Source: CAZVNZ01 sp964628515 (GTDB taxonomy: Bacteria; Bacillota; Clostridia; Christensenellales; Christensenellaceae). Taken from it: a stretch of DNA of 64,000 bases. Positions within the stretch are counted from its first letter, which is position 1, and each line of letters begins with the position of its first letter. The position numbers were made by a program, and so were the translations under genes. Location: the NCBI GenBank assembly GCA_964628515.1, contig CAZVNZ010000008.1, forward strand, positions 30,113-94,112, in the 5' to 3' direction. This document shows, piece by piece, positions 8,845 to 18,482 of the stretch. The notes under the pieces were generated by a model, which was given only the letters and a program-made list of their open reading frames with translations, searched no databases and had not been told where the DNA came from.

Positions 8845-10116
8845 ATGAAGTTCGATACAATATTGGTTAGAGGTGGTTACGAGTGGGATAACGCACCAAA
8901 AACAGTGGCAGAGCCGATTTACCAAACGGCAGCATATGTATTTGACGATGCAAAGTACGCAAAAGAGTTGTTTGCTTTGGAAAAACCCGGATACATATAC
9001 ACAAGGCTGGGAAACCCAACCTTAGATGTTTTGGAAAAACGTATGGCAATGTTAGACGATGGCGTAGGCGCACTTACCTTTTCTTCCGGCTCTTCGGCAA
9101 TTTTGTTTGCAATCCAAAATATTGTAAATGCCGGAGACGAAATTGTAGCCTCCTCCAACCTTTACGGAGGTACTTACAATATGTTTGCAAATACCTTTAA
9201 AAAGTACGATATTAAAGTAAAATTAGTTGATATAGACAACTTAGAGCAGGTTAAAAATGCGGTTAGCGAAAAAACCAAGCTCATATTTGCGGAAAGTGTG
9301 GGAAATCCCAACGCAGATATTCCCGATTTTGAGGCGCTGGCAAAAATAGCACACGATGCGGAAATACCTTTTATGGTGGATAATACCTTTGCAACACCCT
9401 ATTTATTTAAAGCAAAGGATGTGGGTGCGGACATTGTGGTGTACTCCACCACTAAGTTTATTAACGGACACGGAAATGCCGTAGGCGGCATGGTGGTGGA
9501 TTTAGGCACATTTGACTGGACTCGTGGCAAGTTTAATGAGCTTTGCACTCCGGACGAAACCTACCACGGCATAGTGTATACCCAGGCTTGCGGAAAGGCG
9601 GCGTATATTGTAAAGCTAAGAACCCAACTAATGAGGGATTTAGGCCCGTGTGCCTCCCCTTTTAATACTTTTTTAACTATGCAGGGTTTGGAAACCCTTT
9701 CCTTGCGTATGGACAGGCATGTTTCCAATGCACTAAAGGTTGCGGAGTTTTTGGAAAGCAGTCCTTACGTTGAGTGGGTAAACTACCCCGGACTTAAAAG
9801 CAATAAATACTACGAAAGACAGCAAAAATATATGAAAAAAGGTGCAGGCGCCGTATTTACATTTGGGGTAAAGGGTGGCAGACAGGCAGGAGAAAAGTTT
9901 ATTAATGCCTTAACCCTGTTTTTACTTGTTGCAAACGTGGGAGACGCTCGCTCTATGATGATTCACCCTGCATCCACAACACATTCTCAATTAAACGAAG
10001 AACAGCTTTTAGCGGCAGGAATAAGAGAGGAAATGATACGTATTTCCGTAGGTATAGAGGACATAGAGGATTTACTTGCGGATATAACAAATGCCCTACA
10101 AGCATCTCAAAAGTAA
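8845..10116 (+). CDS. metY: O-acetylhomoserine sulfhydrylase
   Basis: A 423-residue PLP enzyme of the Cys/Met metabolism family. It makes homocysteine directly from O-acetylhomoserine and sulfide. The PLP lysine is in YSTTKFINGHGNAVGG; the family start TILVRGGYEWDNAPKTVAEPIYQTAAYVF and the SSGSSAI phosphate-binding segment are present. The length fits MetY (about 425) better than the shorter MetB/MetC enzymes. It lies between metA and cysK in one operon and has AGAGG before its ATG. Confidence 0.95.
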   Translation: MKFDTILVRGGYEWDNAPKTVAEPIYQTAAYVFDDAKYAKELFALEKPGYIYTRLGNPTLDVLEKRMAMLDDGVGALTFSSGSSAILFAIQNIVNAGDEIVASSNLYGGTYNMFANTFKKYDIKVKLVDIDNLEQVKNAVSEKTKLIFAESVGNPNADIPDFEALAKIAHDAEIPFMVDNTFATPYLFKAKDVGADIVVYSTTKFINGHGNAVGGMVVDLGTFDWTRGKFNELCTPDETYHGIVYTQACGKAAYIVKLRTQLMRDLGPCASPFNTFLTMQGLETLSLRMDRHVSNALKVAEFLESSPYVEWVNYPGLKSNKYYERQQKYMKKGAGAVFTFGVKGGRQAGEKFINALTLFLLVANVGDARSMMIHPASTTHSQLNEEQLLAAGIREEMIRISVGIEDIEDLLADITNALQASQK

Positions 10117-10135
10117 GAGATAAAGGAGTAAAACA

Positions 10136-11038
10136 ATGAAATTTGCCAAGGAATTAACCCAACTTATAGGAAACACCCCTCTTGTAAGACTAAGCAAAAT
10201 AAATAAAAAAATATTTGCTAAGGTGGAAAGTTTTAATCCCCAATCAAGCGTTAAAGACAGAGCGGCATATTTTATGATTAAAGACGCTATGGAAAAAGGC
10301 AAAATTAATAAAGACACGGTTATAGTTGAGCCAACAAGCGGTAACACAGGCATTGCACTAAGCTATATCTGCACTTGCCTTGGACTTAAACTGATACTTA
10401 CAATGCCGGAATCTATGAGCAACGAAAGACGTATGCTTCTATCCGCCCTTGGTGCTAAGTTGGAATTAACACCTGCGCAACAGGGTATGAAAGGGGCAAT
10501 AGAGCGGGCAAAAGAAATTTGCGAAAATAGCAACGGCTATATGCCAAACCAGTTTGAAAACCCTGCCAATGCCTATGCCCACAAGGTAACCACCGCCCCG
10601 GAAATACTTAGAGATATGGAGGGGGATATTGACTTTTTTGTGGCAGGAGTAGGCTCGGGGGGCACTATAACAGGTTGCGGAGAGGTATTTAAGGGTATAA
10701 ACCCACGCACACGAATCGTAGCGGTAGAGCCAAAGGAAAGCCCCGTACTTAGCGGAGGATGTCCGGCTCCCCATAAAATACAGGGAATTGGCGCAGGCTT
10801 TGTGCCAAAACTGCTAAACGTAAATATAATAGACGAAATTATACAAATAGACGCCGAAAAAGCCACGGAAATAACAAGGCTTTTAGCCGCAAAAGAGGGA
10901 CTGTTATGCGGTATATCCTCGGGGGCGGCACTTGGAGCGGCTATGAAAATTGCAGAGCGAAAAGAGAATAGAGATAAAAATATTATCGTTATTCTACCAG
11001 ATACGGGAGAGAGATATTTATCAACGGGGTTATTTTAA
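10136..11038 (+). CDS. cysK: Cysteine synthase (O-acetylserine sulfhydrylase)
   Basis: A 300-residue fold type II PLP enzyme that joins O-acetylserine and sulfide to cysteine. The PLP lysine is in SSVKDRAAYFMI, the substrate loop is EPTSGNTGIAL, the phosphate-binding Gly loop is GSGGTITG. It is third in the metA-metY-cysK operon, 19 bases after metY. Its substrate would come from the divergent cysE. mutS2 starts only nine bases after the stop. Confidence 0.96.
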   Translation: MKFAKELTQLIGNTPLVRLSKINKKIFAKVESFNPQSSVKDRAAYFMIKDAMEKGKINKDTVIVEPTSGNTGIALSYICTCLGLKLILTMPESMSNERRMLLSALGAKLELTPAQQGMKGAIERAKEICENSNGYMPNQFENPANAYAHKVTTAPEILRDMEGDIDFFVAGVGSGGTITGCGEVFKGINPRTRIVAVEPKESPVLSGGCPAPHKIQGIGAGFVPKLLNVNIIDEIIQIDAEKATEITRLLAAKEGLLCGISSGAALGAAMKIAERKENRDKNIIVILPDTGERYLSTGLF

Positions 11039-11047
11039 CGGAGAAAT

Positions 11048-13393
11048 ATGAATATACCGATTTCTTTGGAATTTAATTTAATATTAGAAAAGGTAGCGCA
11101 GTATGCTTTATCTACGAGTGGCAGGGAGGTTATTTTAAAAACCACACCCACAGATGATTTTGACAAGGCATGCTTGCTTATGGAGCAAACCACCCAAGCA
11201 TTAAACATATTAATAAGACATATGCACTACCCTGTACGCTCTTTTAGTGCAATAGAGGGAGAGTTAAAGCGGTTAAACGCAAATGCCTCCTTAAGTTGCG
11301 GAGAAATTTTGCGTGTAATAAGTGTGTTTAAATCAGCAAAGCACTCGGCAATTCTTGCAAAAGAAAGTACGGAAAACATTATTGCAACCCTTGCCCAAGG
11401 GCTTTTTTACGACGAGAGAGCAATAAAACATGTGGACGAGTGCATAATTTCCGAAGAAGACGTTGCAGACAGCGCCTCAAGAGAGCTAACCCATATACGA
11501 AACAGCATCCGCAAGGAAAACAACTTTATAAAAGAGAAATTGCAAGGGATGCTTAAACATCAGGACGACCAAAAGTATTTACAAGAACAAATCATCACCC
11601 AAAGAAACGGTAGGTATGTTGTGCCTGTAAAAGCGGAGTATAAGGGTCAGGTTGCAGGAATTGTGCATGAAAAAAGCGCATCGGGTGCAACCTTATTTAT
11701 AGAGCCTGTAAGTGTGGTGGAGGCTAATAACAGAATCAGAGAGTTAGAGGGGGAAGAGCAACGAGAAATTGCCCGTATTTTAGGGGAAATTTCTAATATG
11801 CTGTCTGCCTACACTACCGAGCTTGAAATAAACACGCAAATACTTACGGATTTAGATGTATTTTTCTCCAAAGCCTCTTACGCAAAGGAAGTAAAGGGAG
11901 TGCCTGTCCGGCATAGCAAAGAAAATATTATAGACATTACAGAGGGCAGACACCCATTAATAGACCCTCAAAAAGTAGTGCCCATATCCCTTTGTGTTTC
12001 CAATGATGTAAAATCTTTAATAATTACAGGGCCAAACACAGGTGGAAAAACGGTTACACTTAAGTTGGTGGGGCTATTTTGCGCAATGGCGCAAAGCGGT
12101 ATTTTCGTAAGTGCAAAATCTCCCGTGTATTTAAGCGTATTTGACGGCATTTTTGCAGATATAGGAGACGAGCAAAGCATAGAGCAATCCCTCTCCACCT
12201 TTTCTGCCCATATGAAGAGCATAATACACACCTTAGACAATGCAAAATCTCGCTCTTTAGTGCTGTTAGACGAGCTTGGGGCAGGTACAGACCCAAACGA
12301 GGGTAGCGCAATAGCTCAAGCGGTGCTAAAATATTTAAGTAATAACGGCGCAACTATAATTGCAACAACGCATATCAGCGATTTAAAAGAGTTTGCCACA
12401 AAAAATGAGGGTTTTGAAAACGCAAGTATGGAGTTTGACCCACAAACACTAACCCCCACATACAGACTATTAATGGGTACGGCAGGGCGCTCTAATGCCA
12501 TTCTTATCTCTAAAGGCTTAGGCTTAAAAGAGGAAGTTATAAACTTAGCCTTAGGCTATATGGACGAGGAGCATTTAAAATACTCTCAACTAATAGAAAA
12601 CGCACAGCTAAACAGGCAAAAAGCCTACGAGGATTTAGAAAAAGCAAGACAGGCAAAAGCAGAGGCAGAGGCAGAGGTTGCAAACGCACAAATGCTAATC
12701 CAAAAGGCAAAAGAAAAGAAAAAGCAAATACTGGAAAAAGCAAATAAAAAAGCAATAGAAATTATAGACGACGCAAAAAATACGGCAGAGGACGCAATAA
12801 AACTATCTAAAAAGCTGAAAAACAAGGACGAGTCCGCACGCACCAAACTAACCAAGAAGGTACGAGACGACCTTTCGGACAAAAAGCAGTTTATAGAAAA
12901 GCATCACAATAAGGCAAAATATAATGAGGAAGGTATAGATGCTCAGGAAATTAAAGAAGGCGATACGGTTATAATTATTAAAATGGACGCCCCTGCAACC
13001 GTGCTTAAAGCCCCAAACGAAAAGGGGATGGTGGAGTTGCAAGCAGGCATACTAAAAACGCAAATGCACCACAGCGAGCTTGCCAAAGCGCCAACATCCA
13101 AAAAGGAAAAAAGGGCTGTATCAAGCGTAAATCTAAACTACGGCAGGCATGTTTCTATGGAAATCGATTTGCATGGGATGAATGTGGAGGAAGCCATAAT
13201 AGAAGTGGATAAATACTTAGATGATGCTTTTTTATCAGGCTTGCAGGAGGTTAGAATTATTCACGGCAGGGGCACGGGTGTGCTAAGGTCGGGAATTCAA
13301 AAATATATGCGCAATCATCCGCACGTACTTAAATTTAGGCAAGGGCGATTTGATGAAGGAGACATTGGAGTCACTATTGTAACGTTAAAATAA
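11048..13393 (+). CDS. mutS2: MutS2 family ATPase/nuclease with Smr domain
   Basis: A 781-residue MutS2 protein. It has the MutS core and clamp, Walker A GPNTGGKT (from about residue 328), Walker B LVLLDELGAGTDPNEGS, a long charged coiled coil (about 515-620), a KOW-like segment, and a C-terminal Smr domain with IDLHGM and HGRGTG. The family lacks mismatch-binding domain I; members have been linked to suppression of recombination and to rescue of collided ribosomes. It abuts cysK but is probably an independent function. A weak ribosome site (CGGAG) precedes the ATG. Confidence 0.96.
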   Translation: MNIPISLEFNLILEKVAQYALSTSGREVILKTTPTDDFDKACLLMEQTTQALNILIRHMHYPVRSFSAIEGELKRLNANASLSCGEILRVISVFKSAKHSAILAKESTENIIATLAQGLFYDERAIKHVDECIISEEDVADSASRELTHIRNSIRKENNFIKEKLQGMLKHQDDQKYLQEQIITQRNGRYVVPVKAEYKGQVAGIVHEKSASGATLFIEPVSVVEANNRIRELEGEEQREIARILGEISNMLSAYTTELEINTQILTDLDVFFSKASYAKEVKGVPVRHSKENIIDITEGRHPLIDPQKVVPISLCVSNDVKSLIITGPNTGGKTVTLKLVGLFCAMAQSGIFVSAKSPVYLSVFDGIFADIGDEQSIEQSLSTFSAHMKSIIHTLDNAKSRSLVLLDELGAGTDPNEGSAIAQAVLKYLSNNGATIIATTHISDLKEFATKNEGFENASMEFDPQTLTPTYRLLMGTAGRSNAILISKGLGLKEEVINLALGYMDEEHLKYSQLIENAQLNRQKAYEDLEKARQAKAEAEAEVANAQMLIQKAKEKKKQILEKANKKAIEIIDDAKNTAEDAIKLSKKLKNKDESARTKLTKKVRDDLSDKKQFIEKHHNKAKYNEEGIDAQEIKEGDTVIIIKMDAPATVLKAPNEKGMVELQAGILKTQMHHSELAKAPTSKKEKRAVSSVNLNYGRHVSMEIDLHGMNVEEAIIEVDKYLDDAFLSGLQEVRIIHGRGTGVLRSGIQKYMRNHPHVLKFRQGRFDEGDIGVTIVTLK

Positions 13394-13463
13394 ATTTAAC
13401 GGTTTTAATTACAGAAAAATAGGTTTATAATATAGATAAAGAATTTATTAGGAGAGTGCTAAT

Positions 13464-14153
13464 ATGGGTAAACAAAATATTTTAATAATTGATGACGATA
13501 AAAATATCAGAGAGGTTGTAAAACTGTATCTTAAAAAGGAGGGCTACGAGGTAACGGAGGCCGCCGACGGCTCTATTGGCGTGGATTTGTTTTTCGGTAA
13601 AGCCTACGATTTGGTGCTTTTAGACATTATGATGCCTGTGCTAAACGGCACGGATGCATTAAAAAAGATACGTGCAAAATCTAATGTACCCGTAATTATG
13701 CTTACGGCAAAAGGGGAAACCTTCGACAAAGTGCTTACCTTAGAGCTTGGTGCGGACGACTACATTGTAAAACCCTTCGACCCTAAAGAGCTTGTGGCAC
13801 GGGTAAAGGCGGTTATTCGCAGAAGTAAGCAAGAAGAAGTGGAAGATATTTTGGAGTTTCCAAATTTAAAGATAGATATGCAAAACTATCAAGTTATGTA
13901 CGAGGAAAAAGAACTGCAAATGCCGCCAAAGGAAATTGAGCTACTCTACTTTTTGGCATCAAGAAAAAACAAGGTGTTTACAAGAGACCAACTTTTAGAG
14001 CAGGTTTGGGGCTTTGAGTATTTCGGAGACAGCAGAACGGTGGACGTGCATATTAAAAGGCTTAGAGAAAAGTTTAAGGATACGGAAAAATGGAGCCTAA
14101 AAACCGTTTGGGGTGTGGGCTATAAGTTTGAATACAATCCGGAGGAATCATAA
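13464..14153 (+). CDS. OmpR/PhoB-type response regulator
   Basis: A 229-residue two-component regulator. The receiver domain (1-120) has the acidic pocket IIDDDKN, phospho-acceptor Asp54 (LLDIMMP), the Thr of MLTAKGE and the Lys of VKPFDPKEL. A winged-helix DNA-binding domain follows (RDQLLEQVWGFEYFGDSRTVDVHIKRLREK). AGGAG precedes ATG, and TATAAT at 13426-13431 is a likely -10 box. It is seven bases upstream of its histidine kinase and, with the HtrA gene further on, suggests an envelope-stress circuit like CssRS. That role is inferred. Confidence 0.93.
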   Translation: MGKQNILIIDDDKNIREVVKLYLKKEGYEVTEAADGSIGVDLFFGKAYDLVLLDIMMPVLNGTDALKKIRAKSNVPVIMLTAKGETFDKVLTLELGADDYIVKPFDPKELVARVKAVIRRSKQEEVEDILEFPNLKIDMQNYQVMYEEKELQMPPKEIELLYFLASRKNKVFTRDQLLEQVWGFEYFGDSRTVDVHIKRLREKFKDTEKWSLKTVWGVGYKFEYNPEES

Positions 14154-14160
14154 ATCTTAG

Positions 14161-15570
14161 ATGTTTAATACCGTTTTTGCTAAAATAATGTTTCTGTTTA
14201 TGGCAATTATACTTATTTCCTTGCTTGCAACAGGAGTTGTTATGACTCAAACAATTAAAAACGCATATATCGAGGACAGCAGAGACCAAATGCTACGCAT
14301 TGCAGACGATGTTTGTACACTTATGAGTTGGCACGAAAACGGCATTATAAACGCAACACGCACACGAAACGAGATAATCATAAAAGCAAAATCCAACAAT
14401 CAGATAATTTGGGTTATAAATAACGACGGCACCGTGTGGATTGCTACGGAAAACATCACCATAGAAGAAATACAAATGTATTACGACGATATGATAAACA
14501 CGTTGGTTAAAGAGCAAAAACCCGTGTGGATGCTACACGAGCAGGACGATTTTTTCAACACGCCCATGATTACCGTGGCAACACCCTTTTATTACGATAA
14601 CAGCTTAGAAGCCTTTGTGTTTGTACATACCCGTGTCAGCGAGCTTAACGATTCTTTAATGACAATCTTTAGGCAAATACTGCTATCCGCCACAATTTCC
14701 GCTTTGCTTGCAAACATACTTACATTCTTATTTACACGAAACCTGCTAAAGCCGTTAAGAGTGGTAAATTCCGCAACAAGACAGCTTGCCAAGGGCAATT
14801 TTAACATAAATATACAAATACACTCCAAAGACGAGATTTCCGAGCTTGCGGACACCTTTAACAGCGTTTCGCAAGATTTAAAAAAGAACGAGCAAACGAG
14901 GGAAAGCTTTGTGGCAAACGTTTCTCACGAGCTTAGAAGCCCGCTAACCTCCATACAAGGTTTGGTACAAGGGGTTGTGGACGGTACAATAAACACGGAG
15001 GACCAAAAGCATTACTTAGAGGTGGTTTTAGGGGAAACCAAACGGCTAAACCTGCTTATTACCGACCTACTGGATTTAGCCAAGTTAGATTCCGGACAGT
15101 TTCCCATTAAATTACAAAGGATAGAAATAAACGAGTTTATAAGACGTGCGCTAATAACCTTCGAAAAGAAGATAGAAGCTAAAAAATTAGAGGTTTACGT
15201 GGAGTTTGACGCCGAAAAAGCCTACGTACTTGCGGACGAAAACAGAATTACCCAAGTGTTGCTAAACTTAATGGATAACGCAATTAAGTTTGTAAACGAG
15301 GGGGGAAGGCTTAGTATTTACACAAAAGTAACTGCCGCAAGTGTGTTTATAAATATTAATAATTCCGGAGATATTATAGAAAAAGGTGATATTCCCTATT
15401 TATTCGATAGATTCTATAAAACGGATAAATCCCACAACAGAGCCAAAGAAGGCACGGGCATAGGGCTTTCCTTAGTTAAAAAGATATTAAAGGAGCATCA
15501 CCAAAAAATTTGGGTAACCTCCAACAAAAAGGACGGCACAACTTTTACCTTTACCTTAAAGAAAGATTAA
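14161..15570 (+). CDS. Sensor histidine kinase
   Basis: A 469-residue membrane kinase. A transmembrane helix near residues 7-30 and another near 175-200 flank an extracytoplasmic sensor of about 140 residues. A HAMP domain, the phospho-acceptor helix (VSHELRSPLTSIQG) and an ATPase domain with N box (QVLLNLMDNAIKF) and G boxes (GTGIGLSLV) follow. It is the partner of the regulator just upstream. The signal sensed cannot be read from the sequence. Confidence 0.94.
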   Translation: MFNTVFAKIMFLFMAIILISLLATGVVMTQTIKNAYIEDSRDQMLRIADDVCTLMSWHENGIINATRTRNEIIIKAKSNNQIIWVINNDGTVWIATENITIEEIQMYYDDMINTLVKEQKPVWMLHEQDDFFNTPMITVATPFYYDNSLEAFVFVHTRVSELNDSLMTIFRQILLSATISALLANILTFLFTRNLLKPLRVVNSATRQLAKGNFNINIQIHSKDEISELADTFNSVSQDLKKNEQTRESFVANVSHELRSPLTSIQGLVQGVVDGTINTEDQKHYLEVVLGETKRLNLLITDLLDLAKLDSGQFPIKLQRIEINEFIRRALITFEKKIEAKKLEVYVEFDAEKAYVLADENRITQVLLNLMDNAIKFVNEGGRLSIYTKVTAASVFININNSGDIIEKGDIPYLFDRFYKTDKSHNRAKEGTGIGLSLVKKILKEHHQKIWVTSNKKDGTTFTFTLKKD

Positions 15571-15608
15571 CCGTATATTCATATTTCTGTAATAATCTTA
15601 GTTTATTA

Positions 15609-15642
15609 TTAATATAAGACTTAAACTTAGTTTTTATATTAA
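15609..15642. promoter_or_regulatory. Inverted repeat in the htrA leader region
   Basis: TTAATATAA (15609-15617) and TTATATTAA (15634-15642) are perfect inverted 9-base arms 16 bases apart, just before the htrA ribosome site GAAGGAG. It could bind the upstream response regulator, or form a weak hairpin. Confidence 0.35.
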
Positions 15643-15658
15643 TGAAGGAGATGAAAAA

Positions 15659-16966
15659 ATGACAGATTACGACAATTCAAATTATCCGCAAAGACCAACC
15701 TACCGCTACGACGACAGCTATAACTATCAACCGGAGCCCAAAAAACCAAAAAAGAAAAAGGGCAATGGTGGAATAGTGGCTATGGTATGCGTGGTTGCTC
15801 TTGCTTGCACCATTGGTGGCTCTCTTATTACAGGCTATGCCGTAATTCCAAGTGTTGTAAATAACGCAATTAAGCAATACAATGTGGCTAATCCCGTAAC
15901 GGAAACCAAGCAAACCGCACCTCTAAATACAGATAAAAATACAAAGAGCGCTTTAGAGCAAACTGCCTACAATCCCGTTGTGGGTGTAGCGGAAGAATCT
16001 TCCGAAAGTGTGGTAGGCGTACTTACCTATCAACGAGAGTTTGTATCCGGGCAAGAGCCTAATCTTTCCCCCATTTCCAGCGGTACAGGCTTTGCCATAG
16101 ACGAAAACGGGCATATTCTCACAAACAATCACGTTGTTGCAGAGGGAAACGCATATAAAATAGTAACGGAGGACGGCACGGAATACGAGGCATCCTTGGT
16201 AGGAACGGACGTAGACACGGAAATTGCGGTGCTCAAGGTAAACGGAGCTAATCTTAAACCCATAAAAATAGGGGATAGCGATGCCCTAAAAACAGGAGAG
16301 CTTGTAGTTGCCATAGGAAATCCTTTAGGTCAGCAGCTTGCAAACTCCATTACAGTAGGCTACGTAAGCTCTGTAAGCAGAGATATGAGCCTTGGAGATT
16401 CTCGCATGGGGATGATTCAAACGGACGCAGCCATAAACCCCGGCAACTCCGGAGGCCCTCTTGTAAACTCTAACGGCGAGGTTATAGGCATCAACACCAT
16501 GAAAAACATTTACGCCGGCATAGACAGCAACACCGGCGGAGTAATTTCCGCAGAAGGCATAGGATTTGCGGTACCCATTAACGTGGGTATGGACATTGCA
16601 GGCAAACTTATAGAAAATGGCGCAATAGTAAAACCCGGCATTGGTATCAGATACGGTTTAATCTCCGAGGAGGACGCAAAACTTTGGGAAGTACCCAGAG
16701 GCGCACTAATAGGGGAAGTTACGCCCAACGGTCCTGCATCAAAAGCAGGCATAAAACTTGACGACGTTATTACGGAAATAGACGGTGTAGACCTTACTAA
16801 AGGTGCAGAAATGCCACCAATTAAAGACAAAAACATTGGCGATGTAGTAAAAGGCAAGGTATACAGAGGAGGCACCTACTACTCTTTTGAAATGGTAATC
16901 GAGGACTTAAACCAGCTAAATAAGCAAGGCGAGTTAGAGCCGGTAGCACCTTCGTTGTTCGGATAA
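15659..16966 (+). CDS. htrA: HtrA/DegP-like membrane-anchored serine protease
   Basis: A 435-residue protein with a short cytoplasmic tail rich in Tyr, Pro and Lys, one transmembrane anchor (about residues 38-60), a trypsin-like protease domain and one PDZ domain. The catalytic triad is His in LTNNHVVAEG, Asp in DTEIAVLKV and Ser in PGNSGGPL. HtrA proteases degrade or hold misfolded proteins on the outer face of the membrane. It lies 88 bases after the kinase gene and has AAGGAGATG at its start. A terminator follows. Confidence 0.95.
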   Translation: MTDYDNSNYPQRPTYRYDDSYNYQPEPKKPKKKKGNGGIVAMVCVVALACTIGGSLITGYAVIPSVVNNAIKQYNVANPVTETKQTAPLNTDKNTKSALEQTAYNPVVGVAEESSESVVGVLTYQREFVSGQEPNLSPISSGTGFAIDENGHILTNNHVVAEGNAYKIVTEDGTEYEASLVGTDVDTEIAVLKVNGANLKPIKIGDSDALKTGELVVAIGNPLGQQLANSITVGYVSSVSRDMSLGDSRMGMIQTDAAINPGNSGGPLVNSNGEVIGINTMKNIYAGIDSNTGGVISAEGIGFAVPINVGMDIAGKLIENGAIVKPGIGIRYGLISEEDAKLWEVPRGALIGEVTPNGPASKAGIKLDDVITEIDGVDLTKGAEMPPIKDKNIGDVVKGKVYRGGTYYSFEMVIEDLNQLNKQGELEPVAPSLFG

Positions 16967-16992
16967 TAATTAATTAATATATAAGAAGCAAA

Positions 16993-17027
16993 GAGGGGAC
17001 GTAAGGAAATTGCGTCCTCCTTTTTTA
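16993..17027 (+). terminator. Terminator after htrA
   Basis: A stem of about ten pairs (GGGGACGTAA with TTGCGTCCTCC, one mismatch, one G-T pair) is followed by six T. Confidence 0.8.
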
Positions 17028-17080
17028 TGTTGATGATGGCGGTTTATTTGGTGTTGGGGGGGTAGTTATTTAATTTTTAT

Positions 17081-17203
17081 TGCATAACTTTTGACAAAAT
17101 GATACATAGCTCCTTAATTTATATTGTTCGCTTTGCGAACGATAATAAGGTAGCTATATACGCATTTTATACCAAAAGTTATTGCATAACTTTTGACAAA
17201 ATG
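17081..17203 (+). repeat. 97-base repeat element, copy A, with partial tandem 3-prime end
   Basis: The full unit is 17107-17203. It has a hairpin around GTTCGC-TTT-GCGAAC (outer pairing CCTTA/TAAGG and TAGCT/AGCTA) and then a perfect palindrome with arms AAAAGTTAT and ATAACTTTT around TGC (17174-17194). The last 25 bases of a unit are also present just before it (17081-17105). A second full copy, about 86% identical by eye, is at 45508-45604. The gene downstream is the cysteine desulfurase. TTGCAT (17182-17187) and TATAGT (17205-17210), 17 apart, could be its promoter, with the -35 box inside the palindrome. Confidence 0.75.
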
Positions 17204-17239
17204 ATATAGTTTAGTATGAAAATAAAAAGGAAGTACAGT

Positions 17240-18376
17240 ATGATATATTTAGACAACGCAGCCACAACCAAGCCTTTAGCCGATTTGCAAGCCCTTTACG
17301 GTGATTATTGCGAAAAACTATGGTATAATCCCTCCGCATTATATAAAGATGGCACAAATGTGAATACTCTGCTTAATCAAGCAAGGGAGGACTTGCTAAA
17401 AGCAGGTGGCTTTAATGGGCATTTGTGCGTTTTTAACTCGGGCGGTACAGAGGGTGCAAACACGGTAATACTTAGGGGAACTGCCAAAAATAAGCATAGT
17501 AACTACGTTTGCGCCTTAGGAGAGCATCCTTGCGTGGAGGAAAGCTACAAGCAGTTAGAGCAGTCGGGTGCGGAGGTCAGGTACGCAAAAACGGATAAAA
17601 ACGGCTACATAGACAGCATTGCCCACTTAGTAGACGAAAATACAGCCCTTGTAAGTGTAATGCAGGTAAATAACGAAACGGGGGCAAAAAACGATATTAC
17701 CGCTTTATCTGCGGAGGTTAAGAGAAAAAACCCCAAAACTCTTTTTCATAGTGATGGCGTGCAGGGCTTTCTTAGAGAAAAAATAGCAAACACCCAAAAT
17801 ATTGATTACTACACGGTTAGCGCTCATAAATTGCATGCCTTTAAGGGCACGGGGGCGGTATTCTACAAAAAGGGCAGTCCGCTAAAGGCATATGCCATTG
17901 GTGGCGGACAGGAAAACGCACTAAGGTCGGGCACACAAAACACCTTAGGCATACTTGCATTTAAAGTTGCCTGTAATTTTTTTAATGGTGATGATGATGG
18001 CATAAAACAAAGGCTTTCTGCCCTTAAAAGTGTTTTTATGAACACTTGTTCACACCTTGACGATGCGATTTTAATAACACCGTCAGAGGAGGAAAAAAGT
18101 TGCAATCACATTGTTAATTTAAGCATATTGGGCATAAACGGAGAGACACTTATGCACATTTTAGAGGAGGAAAATATATATATTTCCACAGGCTCCGCCT
18201 GCTCCTCAAAAAAAGGCAAAAGCAGAATGGCAAAAACCCTAAATTTAACGGAGGAAGTAGCACAAGGTAGTATAAGAGTGAGCTTTTCTCCCTTTAATAA
18301 AACAAAGGAAGTGGAATTTGTGGCACAAAAGATTATAGAGCATACAAAAAAATTAAGGAAATATTTTAAAAAATAG
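17240..18376 (+). CDS. Cysteine desulfurase (NifS/IscS-like)
   Basis: A 378-residue class V PLP enzyme that removes sulfur from cysteine as a protein persulfide. The start MIYLDNAATTKP is typical. The PLP Lys is Lys197 (SAHKLHAFKG), and the catalytic Cys is Cys321 in STGSACSSKKG. The next gene, thiI, takes sulfur from such an enzyme for tRNA 4-thiouridine; this pairing is common in Firmicutes. ATG 17240 has AAGGAAG upstream; an ATG at 17216 lacks a site and lies close to the likely promoter. Bases 17977-18000 within the gene match the dispersed ATGGTGATGATGG motif and encode NGDDDG. Confidence 0.93.
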   Translation: MIYLDNAATTKPLADLQALYGDYCEKLWYNPSALYKDGTNVNTLLNQAREDLLKAGGFNGHLCVFNSGGTEGANTVILRGTAKNKHSNYVCALGEHPCVEESYKQLEQSGAEVRYAKTDKNGYIDSIAHLVDENTALVSVMQVNNETGAKNDITALSAEVKRKNPKTLFHSDGVQGFLREKIANTQNIDYYTVSAHKLHAFKGTGAVFYKKGSPLKAYAIGGGQENALRSGTQNTLGILAFKVACNFFNGDDDGIKQRLSALKSVFMNTCSHLDDAILITPSEEEKSCNHIVNLSILGINGETLMHILEEENIYISTGSACSSKKGKSRMAKTLNLTEEVAQGSIRVSFSPFNKTKEVEFVAQKIIEHTKKLRKYFKK

Positions 18377-18482
18377 CATATATAACAGTAAAAAAAATAA
18401 AGGCAAATTCGCATTAAAAAGCCTTTAAAATAGGAAAAACATGCAATGCAGTACAAATAAAATAAAGGATTTAAGGTAACAA

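Noticed and set aside
17193..17198. TTGACA as the -35 box in both copies of the repeat element
   Set aside because: No -10 box lies 16-18 bases downstream in either copy. TTGCAT inside the palindrome with TATAGT 17 bases on fits better for copy A.
17216..17239. ATG 17216 as the cysteine desulfurase start
   Set aside because: It adds eight basic residues before the conserved MIYLDNAATT start and lies at the expected transcription start, without a ribosome site.
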